A stretch of 35,339 nt of DNA from Bacteroidaceae bacterium (lineage in GTDB: Bacteria; Bacteroidota; Bacteroidia; Bacteroidales; Bacteroidaceae): the NCBI GenBank assembly GCA_017445925.1, contig JAFSRW010000095.1, positions 1-35,339 of the forward strand, given 5' to 3'. The translations under genes were made by a program, and so were the position numbers. How positions within the stretch are numbered: position 1 is the first letter of the stretch; each line of letters opens with the position of its first letter. A model generated the notes under the pieces. The model saw nothing but the letters and a program-made list of their open reading frames with translations. It was not told the DNA's origin and did not search any database. Positions 1 through 7,034 of this stretch are shown piece by piece.

Positions 1-247
1 TCCGCCGCCATCGGAAGAAGTTTATCAGCGATTGAAAAAACGCGCCCAGGAACTATATCCCAACATTCCCTTTTCTATGGACGAAAGCGATGACTGTTAT
101 TTTGTTTATACACTTGGCGAAGGCGATACACACGAGCACGTTCTCTGTTTTAATGTTTTCTGTCCAACTCGACCTGTCCCTGCTAAAATTGCTACCCAAT
201 TGAAGGAAAAACTGGAAGAAATGAAAAAAACTTATGGTGAACTTTAA
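1..247 (+). CDS. C-terminal fragment of an unknown protein
   Basis: An open frame enters from the left edge (first full codon at base 2) and ends at TAA 245-247, giving 82 residues. A TTG at 32 could be read as a start, but the frame is open with sensible composition before it, so this is more likely the tail of a longer gene. The visible part holds a helical stretch, a likely beta-strand stretch rich in Tyr, Phe and Val, and a Lys/Glu-rich C-terminal helix. No family is recognised. It points the same way as the two small genes and the AAA ATPase that follow, with 51 nt to the next ORF. Confidence 0.6.
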   Translation, partial: PPPSEEVYQRLKKRAQELYPNIPFSMDESDDCYFVYTLGEGDTHEHVLCFNVFCPTRPVPAKIATQLKEKLEEMKKTYGEL

Positions 248-298
248 ATTTTTCTGGTGAGGTGACTATATTGTATTCGTAACGTAAAAAGAACGATT

Positions 299-511
299 AT
301 GAATACAACAAAAATCACTTTCAATTCTCTTCCTCAGTTTAGAAATTTCTTGAACCTTCTTAAAACCAAAAGAGTTACAAACATTTCTTCTAATCATTCC
401 TATCCTTACTCTATTACCTTTACCACCAAAAGCACCAAACAAACCAACAACCTTCTAAAACACTTACATCTTTCACCCATTCAACCCACCTCCTACGCTC
501 TAGCAGCGTAG
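299..511 (+). CDS. Small basic protein of unknown function, 70 aa
   Basis: ATG 299 to TAG 511. The protein is Lys/Thr/Asn/Ser-rich and basic. Its pattern alternates as short strand (TKITF), helix (LPQFRNFLNLLKTK), strand, strand (YSITFTT), helix (TKQTNNLLKHL), which suggests a folded beta-alpha-beta-beta-alpha protein and not a chance ORF. The coding strand is strikingly poor in G up to about base 490, unlike its neighbours. The stop codon lies in the right arm of a perfect 7-bp hairpin (493-511). No family is assigned. It might belong with the 124-aa gene 36 nt downstream. Alternatives are a non-coding RNA with a G-poor body and a terminal hairpin, or a spurious ORF. Confidence 0.5.
   Translation: MNTTKITFNSLPQFRNFLNLLKTKRVTNISSNHSYPYSITFTTKSTKQTNNLLKHLHLSPIQPTSYALAA
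493..511 (+). repeat. Perfect inverted repeat (hairpin) over the stop codon of the 70-aa ORF
   Basis: Arms CTACGCT (493-499) and AGCGTAG (505-511) enclose a 5-nt loop. The C-rich run before it (485-492) and the G7 run after it (513-519) can add discontinuous pairs. No T-run follows, so it is not a standard intrinsic terminator. Confidence 0.7.
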
Positions 512-547
512 TGGGGGGGTATGCTATTTAAATCAAAGAGAAAGTAA

Positions 548-922
548 ATGAAAATACCCGTTATTATGGATTATACAAGGAGTTACCTTATAGATCGATT
601 AAATCATAAAGAACTCCAGCTGAGCGATTCGGTTTATTACCTATCTAAAACCTCACGTTATGCTATCAAGAAATCGACCATCACGGGCAAGAAAGAGATT
701 CCATTCACCCATCATTCTCTGGGCGGTTGCGAGTTGACGCTGGCAGATGGTACTGTACATGAGTACGATGATATTTTCGATTCCAAAAAGAAAGCTCTGG
801 AATATATTGTTGCTGATCTGAAGTGCAGTCTGGCTCACCATCGCATGGGACTTCAGACAACTCTGCAAAGAATAGCAGAAGATGAGCGATTATTAGCCTT
901 ATTTGAAAAAAAGTTACCCTGA
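548..922 (+). CDS. Hypothetical protein, 124 aa
   Basis: ATG 548 to TGA 922. It begins 36 nt after the previous stop, with an AAAG-rich region before the ATG but no clear Shine-Dalgarno, as is normal in this phylum. The N-terminal two thirds mix charged and aromatic residues; there is a His-His-Ser-Leu-Gly-Gly stretch near residue 55. The C-terminal 45 residues look like one or two long amphipathic helices ending in a charged EKKLP tail. There is no signal peptide and no membrane segment. No family is recognised. Codon use is mixed and resembles the flanking AAA gene more than the G-poor ORF before it. The overlapping opposite-strand frame (653-868) is judged a shadow. Confidence 0.65.
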   Translation: MKIPVIMDYTRSYLIDRLNHKELQLSDSVYYLSKTSRYAIKKSTITGKKEIPFTHHSLGGCELTLADGTVHEYDDIFDSKKKALEYIVADLKCSLAHHRMGLQTTLQRIAEDERLLALFEKKLP

Positions 923-978
923 TGATTAAATTTTCTTGATGCTTGTTCTATATTAACGATAGTTTCGGCTGTTGGAAA

Positions 979-986
979 TATATTTG
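979..986 (+). promoter_or_regulatory. Possible -7 box (TATATTTG) upstream of the AAA ATPase
   Basis: Matches TAnnTTTG and would give a leader of about 80 nt before ATG 1075. No convincing TTTG -33 partner is visible at the right spacing, so the call is tentative. Confidence 0.35.
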
Positions 987-1074
987 GTATCGCCCATTAT
1001 AACTTCCATGAGCCTGGCGAATTAACTACCATTTTAAATTCTATTTTTACTTCCAATAGTTAAAATAAATAATT

Positions 1075-2748
1075 ATGCCAAAGAAGATAGAAACAAAAGT
1101 CGTGAAAAGAACGAAAATAGAGAGAGAGATGACGCTGCTGCGAGCCATTGAGCGCGTGGTGGATGTGGCGAGAGATTCCAAGCTGAAGGCTGAGGCAAAG
1201 GCTGAGATGGCTGATGAAGTACGCTATCTGGCTGAACGCTATGGCATCACAGAACGACAGGCTATCCTATTCTGTGTCTGCATGGAGAGAGGACCTCGCA
1301 ATGTGGATTATGACGATTTGGCGCACTTCCTTGATGTCAGCAATATCCGCATCCTCAGTTATGCAAACGACATTGATGCCTTGGTGCGTCGCCGCCTGTT
1401 GCGCTATCGCGATGCGAAGGACGAGGATTCGTTCGACATTCCCCAGCCCGTCATCAAAGCCCTGAAGCACAATGATGTCTATGAGATACCCAAACGAACT
1501 GGGTTGGACTGTGCTGGTCTGTTTGAAGTGCTCGACCAGATGTTTGAAGACCTCGACAACGATGCTATTACGCCCAAAGACCTCACGGAGGAAATAAATG
1601 CCCTCTTCAAGGAAAACGCGCAGATTGGCTTCGTCAGGCAAATCAGGGAGCTTGGGCGTATGCGCCAAGATGACAATCTGTTGCTGCTCTACTTCTGTCA
1701 CGCTCTTATCAACAAGGACGACGACGACATCCGCTTCAGAGAAATTGAGGACTGCTTCAGCTCTTCGGCTGACTTTATCAACGCAAAAAGTTTACTTCGT
1801 AGTGGTGAACACCCCTTGATGCAGAAGAAACTCATCGAACACCGTTGCTCGGATGGCATTGCCGACACTACGCGCTACAAACTCACAGAACAGACGAAAC
1901 GCACGCTGCTTGAAGAGATGAAAATTAACGCAGCAGAAGAGAAACTGGCCGACGTCATCAAGGCGAAGGACCTGAAGGAGAAGAAGATGTTCTATGTAGA
2001 GGAGAACCAAAGGCAGGTGGGCGAACTGCAATCGTTCTTCGTGCCCGAGAACTACCAGAAGATACGATCACGAATGGAGCAGACGGGTTTCCGAACAGGA
2101 TTTGCCTGCCTCTTCTATGGCGGTCCTGGCACAGGAAAGACGGAAACAGTCTATCAGTTGGCACGTCAGACAGGGCGCGATATCATGGTCGTTGATGTAC
2201 CGCAAATCAAGAGCAAATGGGTGGGCGACTCCGAGAAGAACATCAAAGCCCTCTTCGACCGTTATCGTGAGCTGGTGAAGAAAGCCAAACAGACCCCAAT
2301 CCTACTCTTCAACGAGGCAGACGCTATTATCGGAATCCGCAAGCAAGGAGCCCAGAATGCAGTGGATAAAATGGAGAACTCCATACAGAACATCATCCTG
2401 CAAGAGATGGAAATGCTGGACGGCATAATGATTGCAACTACCAATTTGACGCAGAACTTAGACAAAGCCTTTGAGCGTCGCTTCCTCTACAAGATTAAGT
2501 TCGAGAAGCCGACGGTTGAGGCCCGTGTTCTAATATGGCACTCGATGATACCGGAACTGAACGATATGGATGCCAAGACGCTGGCTGCAAAATACGATTT
2601 CAGCGGTGGACAGATAGAGAACATCGCCCGACACTACACCATCGACAGCATTCTGCACGATGCCAAGGAAGACAAACTTGCCATGCTCATCAACCATTGC
2701 GACAATGAACGACTAGATGAAACTGCTCCCAAACGAATAGGATTCTGA
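1075..2748 (+). CDS. AAA-family ATPase with N-terminal helical/winged-helix-like region
   Basis: 557 aa. Residues 1-300 are helical and charged, perhaps including winged-helix-like segments near 50-110. The AAA core follows: Walker A GGPGTGKT at 349-356, a pore-loop-like KWVGDSEKN segment at 381-389, Walker B ILLFNEAD at 409-416, sensor-1 region ATTN ending at N457, and paired arginines at 468-469 for the arginine finger. The C-terminal part looks like the small helical lid domain. The core resembles the FtsH/katanin-like AAA branch, but there is no protease domain and no membrane segment, so it is probably a cytosolic remodelling ATPase of unknown substrate. Walker B has Asn (N413) where the first Asp normally lies, with the catalytic Glu (E414) kept. 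It ends 11 bp from the convergent pyrC with no terminator visible. Confidence 0.85.
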   Translation: MPKKIETKVVKRTKIEREMTLLRAIERVVDVARDSKLKAEAKAEMADEVRYLAERYGITERQAILFCVCMERGPRNVDYDDLAHFLDVSNIRILSYANDIDALVRRRLLRYRDAKDEDSFDIPQPVIKALKHNDVYEIPKRTGLDCAGLFEVLDQMFEDLDNDAITPKDLTEEINALFKENAQIGFVRQIRELGRMRQDDNLLLLYFCHALINKDDDDIRFREIEDCFSSSADFINAKSLLRSGEHPLMQKKLIEHRCSDGIADTTRYKLTEQTKRTLLEEMKINAAEEKLADVIKAKDLKEKKMFYVEENQRQVGELQSFFVPENYQKIRSRMEQTGFRTGFACLFYGGPGTGKTETVYQLARQTGRDIMVVDVPQIKSKWVGDSEKNIKALFDRYRELVKKAKQTPILLFNEADAIIGIRKQGAQNAVDKMENSIQNIILQEMEMLDGIMIATTNLTQNLDKAFERRFLYKIKFEKPTVEARVLIWHSMIPELNDMDAKTLAAKYDFSGGQIENIARHYTIDSILHDAKEDKLAMLINHCDNERLDETAPKRIGF

Positions 2749-2759
2749 AAAAGTGTCCT

Positions 2760-4091
2760 CTAATGTAGCAGTGAATTAGAGCAAAATCTGGCGGGTTGAC
2801 CAAAAACACTGGGGTTTACTTGCGTTCCGTTCCAAACTTGCTGGCCGTTTACATAGGTGCTTTCAACGTGCCAACGGAAAGTTCTTCCTTCTAACGGACT
2901 CCAACCACAACGGCTTAAGATAATTTCCTTGTTTACTTGCCAAGGCTTGTTGGGACGAAGCAGAACGAGGTCGGCATGATACCCTTCACGTATGAATCCA
3001 CGTTTTTCTATTCCGAAGAGACGGGCAGGATTATGGCTCATGAGTTCTACCATACGTTGGATGGTAAGCACACCTTCGTCCACAAGGCTCAACATGGCAG
3101 GCAGACTGAACTGAACCATAGGCATTCCGCTCATGGCCTTGCAGCATCCGCCTTCCTTTTCGCTGAGCAGATGGGGCGCGTGGTCTGTTCCTACAACTGT
3201 GATTCTACCATCTGAGAGTGCCTGACGGAGCGCCTGCCTGTCTGCTGTGCTCTTGATGGCGGGGTTACATTTGATGCGTGTGCCAAGCGTGGCGTAATCC
3301 TGATCTGAAAAGAGAAGATGGGCTACGCAGGCTTCGGCTGTTATCTGCTTGTTGTTAGGAGAAAAGAGTTCCAGCTCGCGAGCTGTTGTCAAGTGTGCCA
3401 CATGTAGGCGAGCACCTGTTTCTTTGGCCAGCTTAACAGCCAGTTCCGTACTTTGGTAGCAGGCTTCGGCATCGCGAATCTCAGGATGATGAATGACAGA
3501 GGGGTCTTCGCCATAGAGAGCCTTTGCTTCAGCCATTCGTTGGTTGATACGATTGGTGTCCTCGCAGTGTGTCATCAGAAGGGTGGGGCAATGGCGGAAG
3601 ATATTGCGGAGTGCTTCCTCCTTATCTACCAGCATGTTACCAGTGCTACTTCCCATAAAGAGTTTGACACCAGACACGCGATGGACATCAACATTACGGA
3701 TCTCCTGCAGGTTATCGTTTGAGGCACCCAGGAAGAAGCCGTAGTTGACGTGGCACTTCCGGGCAGCTATCTTATAGCGTTCTTCGAGGAGGGATAATGT
3801 GGTGGTTTGAGGAGAGACATTAGGCATATCCAGAACGGTGGTAACACCCCCTGCTGCTGCAGCACGGGTTTCTGTATCCATGTCGGCTTTGTGCGTAAGA
3901 CCTGGGTCGCGCATATGTACATGGTCGTCTATAACACCAGGAAGAAGGAAAGACTTTTCCTTCATATCCTTTTCGCTTACAGGTAGGTGCGACTTGGTTA
4001 TCTGGGAGATAAAACCATCCTCTATGGCAACCGAACCGAGGAAGATTTCTCCCTCGTTGACTATGATAACATCCTTAATCTGGAAATTCAT
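2760..4091 (-). CDS. pyrC: Dihydroorotase
   Basis: 443 aa amidohydrolase that interconverts N-carbamoyl-aspartate and dihydroorotate in pyrimidine synthesis. Visible metal and active-site motifs are DDHVHMRDPG (His57, His59), GVKLFMGSSTGN with Lys143 as candidate bridging lysine, THCED (His175), LHVAHLTT (His230/233) and VGTDHAPH (Asp303, His304). These place it among Bacteroidota dihydroorotases and not hydantoinases or allantoinases, though the latter remain the nearest alternatives. Length is normal for the family. The ATG directly follows the TAA of the upstream glycosyltransferase with no bases between, so the two are almost certainly co-transcribed and translationally coupled. The stop is TAG at 2760-2762. 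Confidence 0.93.
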   Translation of the reverse strand: MNFQIKDVIIVNEGEIFLGSVAIEDGFISQITKSHLPVSEKDMKEKSFLLPGVIDDHVHMRDPGLTHKADMDTETRAAAAGGVTTVLDMPNVSPQTTTLSLLEERYKIAARKCHVNYGFFLGASNDNLQEIRNVDVHRVSGVKLFMGSSTGNMLVDKEEALRNIFRHCPTLLMTHCEDTNRINQRMAEAKALYGEDPSVIHHPEIRDAEACYQSTELAVKLAKETGARLHVAHLTTARELELFSPNNKQITAEACVAHLLFSDQDYATLGTRIKCNPAIKSTADRQALRQALSDGRITVVGTDHAPHLLSEKEGGCCKAMSGMPMVQFSLPAMLSLVDEGVLTIQRMVELMSHNPARLFGIEKRGFIREGYHADLVLLRPNKPWQVNKEIILSRCGWSPLEGRTFRWHVESTYVNGQQVWNGTQVNPSVFGQPARFCSNSLLH

Positions 4092-4835
4092 TTAAGCCTT
4101 TCTTCTGACTTTTCCTAATCTTAACTGAATAACGCCAAAGAGGGCTTCGCCAAAGATGCCACCGCTCATCTTGCTGGTTCCCAACTCGCGATTAACAAAG
4201 ATGACGGGAACCTCCTTAACCCTGAATCCAAGGCAGAGGGCTGTGTACTTCATCTCAATCTGGAAAGCATAGCCCTTGAAGCGTATGTTATCGAGGTCGA
4301 TGGCTTCCAGCACTTGGCGTTTGTAACAGACAAAGCCTGCTGTGGTATCGCGGAGCGAGATTCCTAATACGGTACGGACGTAGGCAGAAGCGTAGTAGCT
4401 CATCAATACACGACCTATGGGCCAGTTGACAACGTTTACACCTGTAACATATCGGCTGCCTACAGAAACATCATATCCCTCATCGTGACAGGCTGCATAG
4501 AGGCGGGGAAGGTCGGCGGGATTGTGACTGAAGTCTGCGTCCATCTCAATCACATAATCGTACTTTTCCTCGATGGCCCACTGGAAACCTCTTATATAGG
4601 CTGTTCCAAGACCTAACTTGCCACTACGTTCTATTAGATGAAGGCGGTCCTGAAATTCAGAACTCATCAGATTCTTTACTATCTGAGCTGTTCCGTCAGG
4701 ACTTCCGTCGTCGATGATGAGAACATCAAAGCCTTTTTCAAGGCTGGTAACAGCCCTGATGATGGCTTCTATGTTTTCCTTCTCGTTATATGTGGGAATG
4801 ATAACAATGCTATCGTTCTTATGTCTTGATTCCAT
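4092..4835 (-). CDS. GT2 polyprenol-phosphate mannose/glucose synthase (Dpm1-like)
   Basis: 247 aa. The GT-A fold is clear: IIPTYNEKENI near residue 12, IDDGSPDGT near 40, the metal-binding DADFSHNP (DXD-type) near 100, and the DTTAGFVCYKR and RFKGYAFQIEMKY segments typical of polyprenol-monophosphate mannose synthases. It probably transfers a hexose from a nucleotide sugar to a polyprenyl phosphate on the cytoplasmic face for later glycan or lipoprotein glycosylation; the exact sugar cannot be read from sequence. There is no C-terminal membrane helix pair, as in the short soluble/peripheral class. It is the first gene of a two-gene unit with pyrC and has a -7 box 22 nt upstream. The metabolic link to pyrC is not obvious. 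Confidence 0.88.
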   Translation of the reverse strand: MESRHKNDSIVIIPTYNEKENIEAIIRAVTSLEKGFDVLIIDDGSPDGTAQIVKNLMSSEFQDRLHLIERSGKLGLGTAYIRGFQWAIEEKYDYVIEMDADFSHNPADLPRLYAACHDEGYDVSVGSRYVTGVNVVNWPIGRVLMSYYASAYVRTVLGISLRDTTAGFVCYKRQVLEAIDLDNIRFKGYAFQIEMKYTALCLGFRVKEVPVIFVNRELGTSKMSGGIFGEALFGVIQLRLGKVRRKA

Positions 4836-4857
4836 ACATTATTTATATTATATAGGG

Positions 4858-4865
4858 CAAAGATA
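4858..4865 (-). promoter_or_regulatory. -7 promoter box for the glycosyltransferase-pyrC unit
   Basis: Read on the minus strand the box is TATCTTTG (plus strand CAAAGATA), a full TAnnTTTG match, 22 nt before the ATG. The same octamer precedes dnaN. No well-spaced TTTG -33 element is seen. Confidence 0.65.
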
Positions 4866-4962
4866 CGTTTTTTTGTATTTATTGGACTACAATTAGATTA
4901 AAAAGTTTATGCTTTTGTTGAAAAAACGTGTATTTCCAATACAATGATATGAATAATCTTTG

Positions 4963-4970
4963 TAACTTTG
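4963..4970 (+). promoter_or_regulatory. -7 promoter box for guaA
   Basis: TAACTTTG, a full match to TAnnTTTG, 32 nt before ATG 5003. It lies inside the possible N-terminal extension of the guaA frame and so argues for the downstream start. Confidence 0.7.
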
Positions 4971-5002
4971 CAGCCATAAAATTTAAAGTAGATAGGCCGC
5001 TT

Positions 5003-6544
5003 ATGCAGCAACAAAAAGTAATTATATTAGATTTCGGTTCACAGACAACCCAACTTATTGCAAGAAGATTGCGTGAACTAGATACATTCTGTGAAATTCT
5101 CCCTTATAACAAATTCCCCGTTGGTGACCCTGATGTCATAGGTGTTATACTGGCAGGAAGCCCGTTTAGCGTTTATGACCCAGAAGCCTTTAAGGTGGAT
5201 TTAAGTCAGTTTATAGGAAAACTTCCCGTTCTGGGAATCTGCTATGGTGCTCAGTATATTGCTTATAATAACGGAGGTAATGTGGAGCCGGCTGGTAGTA
5301 GGGAATATGGACGTCAGAATCTGACGACTATTGATAAGAACTGCCCGCTTTTCAAGGGTTTTGACGACAACAGTCAGGTATGGATGTCGCATGGCGATAC
5401 TATTACAGCCATTCCTGAAGGAGCTCAGGTAGCTGCCAGCACCCTGCAGGTGCAGAATGCTGCTTATTATATCCCTTCGTTCAAGGGAGGTAAGCCGGTG
5501 TTTGGCGTACAGTTCCATCCGGAGGTCTTCCATAGCGTTCAGGGTACCCTGCTGCTGAAGAACTTTGTGGTGGATGTCTGTGGCGGCAGACAAGACTGGT
5601 CGGCAGCCAACTATATAGAGACTACGGTACGTGAGTTGCGTGAACAGATTGGGTCGGACAGAGTGATACTTGGCCTTTCCGGTGGTGTTGACAGTAGTGT
5701 TTGTGCTGTATTGCTGAACAGAGCTATCGGCAGCCAACTGACCTGTATCTTCGTGGATCACGGTATGCTCCGCAAGAACGAGTTTACGGATGTGATGCGT
5801 GATTATGAATGCTTGGGACTGAATGTTATAGGTGTGGATGCCAGTGAGAAGTTCCTTACAGACCTTGACGGTGTAACAGAACCTGAGGCGAAACGTAAGA
5901 TTATAGGTCGTGACTTTATAGAGGTGTTCAACGAGCAGGCTCGTAAGATTACCGATGCCAAGTGGTTGGCACAGGGAACCATCTACCCCGACCGCATAGA
6001 AAGTCTTAACATTACAGGTAAGGTGATTAAGAGCCACCATAATGTAGGTGGTCTGCCTGAGGAGATGAACCTTTCGCTCTGCGAACCCCTGAAGTGGCTG
6101 TTCAAGGATGAGGTGCGTAGGGTAGGCCGTGAGTTGGGTATGCCTGAGCATCTTATTACCAGACATCCTTTCCCTGGACCTGGTTTGGCTGTTAGAATCC
6201 TTGGAGCTATTACTCGTGAGAAGGTACGCGTGTTACAAGATGCTGACGATATTTATATCAGAGGACTCCGTGAATGGGGACTTTACGAAAAGGTTTGGCA
6301 AGCTGGTGTGATATTGCTTTCTGACGTTCATAGCGTAGGTGTTATGGGTGATGAACGAACATACGAGAATCCTGTGGCCTTGCGTGCCGTAACCAGTACG
6401 GATGCCATGACTGCCGACTGGGCACATCTGCCTTACGAATTCCTGGCTCAAGTGAGCACAGATATTATAAATAAGGTAAAGGGAGTGAACAGGGTATGCT
6501 ACGACATCTCCTCGAAACCACCATCGACCATAGAATGGGAGTGA
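5003..6544 (+). CDS. guaA: GMP synthase (glutamine-hydrolysing)
   Basis: 513 aa from ATG 5003. It aminates XMP to GMP. The class I glutamine amidotransferase domain has the nucleophile in GICYGAQ (Cys80) and the His/Glu pair in VQFHPEVFH (His172, Glu174). The ATP pyrophosphatase domain carries SGGVDS at 226-231, and the C-terminal dimerisation domain ends in PPSTIEWE, the standard terminus. The frame is open back to an ATG at 4928, but that 25-residue extension has no family counterpart and overlaps the promoter box, so 5003 is chosen. It is a single-gene unit divergent from the glycosyltransferase and followed by a strong hairpin. Confidence 0.96.
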   Translation: MQQQKVIILDFGSQTTQLIARRLRELDTFCEILPYNKFPVGDPDVIGVILAGSPFSVYDPEAFKVDLSQFIGKLPVLGICYGAQYIAYNNGGNVEPAGSREYGRQNLTTIDKNCPLFKGFDDNSQVWMSHGDTITAIPEGAQVAASTLQVQNAAYYIPSFKGGKPVFGVQFHPEVFHSVQGTLLLKNFVVDVCGGRQDWSAANYIETTVRELREQIGSDRVILGLSGGVDSSVCAVLLNRAIGSQLTCIFVDHGMLRKNEFTDVMRDYECLGLNVIGVDASEKFLTDLDGVTEPEAKRKIIGRDFIEVFNEQARKITDAKWLAQGTIYPDRIESLNITGKVIKSHHNVGGLPEEMNLSLCEPLKWLFKDEVRRVGRELGMPEHLITRHPFPGPGLAVRILGAITREKVRVLQDADDIYIRGLREWGLYEKVWQAGVILLSDVHSVGVMGDERTYENPVALRAVTSTDAMTADWAHLPYEFLAQVSTDIINKVKGVNRVCYDISSKPPSTIEWE

Positions 6545-6549
6545 CATAA

Positions 6550-6584
6550 AAAAAGGGTTTGAGAATTTCTCTCAAGCCCTTTTT
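6550..6584. terminator. Bidirectional intrinsic terminator between guaA and rpiB
   Basis: A 15-bp stem (6550-6564 with 6570-6584, one G-T pair) around a 5-nt loop (ATTTC). An A-run on one side and a T-run on the other let it work in both directions. It closes guaA on the plus strand and the galM-to-rpiB block on the minus strand. Confidence 0.92.
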
Positions 6585-6593
6585 CTTATCTTA

Positions 6594-7025
6594 TTATTTG
6601 CAGGGAATCTTATCGACACGCCTTTGGTGACGCCCTCCCTCAAAAGAGGTGGCAAAGAACTCATCCATAATAGCATCAGCTTCGGCATTGGTAATAAACC
6701 TTCCAGGCATTACCAACACGTTGGCATCGTTATGCTGACGGATGAGATGTGCAATCTCTGGAATCCAGCACAGACCGGCTCTTACGCCCTGATGCTTGTT
6801 GAGGGTTATACTGATACCCTCGCCACTGCCGCAAACAGCAATGCCGGGATATACAGTACCTGCCTCGATAGCCGTACCTAATGCATGTCCGAAGTCTGGA
6901 TAGTCACAGCTTTCCTCGCTGTAGGTTCCAAAATCCTTAAACTCCAGACCCTTTGCTGTCAGGTACTCTTTCACATGCTCCTTCAGAGCGAATCCAGCAT
7001 GATCACTGGCTAATCCTACTTTCAT
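6594..7025 (-). CDS. rpiB: Ribose-5-phosphate isomerase B
   Basis: 143 aa of the RpiB/LacAB family. It interconverts ribose-5-phosphate and ribulose-5-phosphate. The SDHAG motif (Asp8, His9) binds substrate, Cys65 in the AVCGSGEG stretch is the expected catalytic base, and the ITLNKHQGVRAGL and RQHNDANVL segments are family hallmarks. A galactose-6-phosphate isomerase subunit is an alternative within the superfamily, but the single-subunit form and the adjacent transketolase favour RpiB. It starts 9 nt after the tkt stop, so it is the last gene of the carbohydrate block before the terminator. Confidence 0.93.
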   Translation of the reverse strand: MKVGLASDHAGFALKEHVKEYLTAKGLEFKDFGTYSEESCDYPDFGHALGTAIEAGTVYPGIAVCGSGEGISITLNKHQGVRAGLCWIPEIAHLIRQHNDANVLVMPGRFITNAEADAIMDEFFATSFEGGRHQRRVDKIPCK

Positions 7026-7034
7026 AATGGAGAA

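Noticed and set aside
1-2748. Anti-phage defence island built around the AAA ATPase
   Set aside because: No nuclease, methylase, reverse transcriptase, toxin or other effector domain is visible in the neighbouring small genes, so the claim would be unsupported.
4928-5002. N-terminal 25-residue extension of GuaA
   Set aside because: The extension overlaps the TAACTTTG promoter box, and the family starts at the downstream methionine.
5201-6166. 321-aa open frame opposite guaA
   Set aside because: It lies entirely antisense to a highly conserved enzyme, has no recognisable motif and no promoter or plausible start context.
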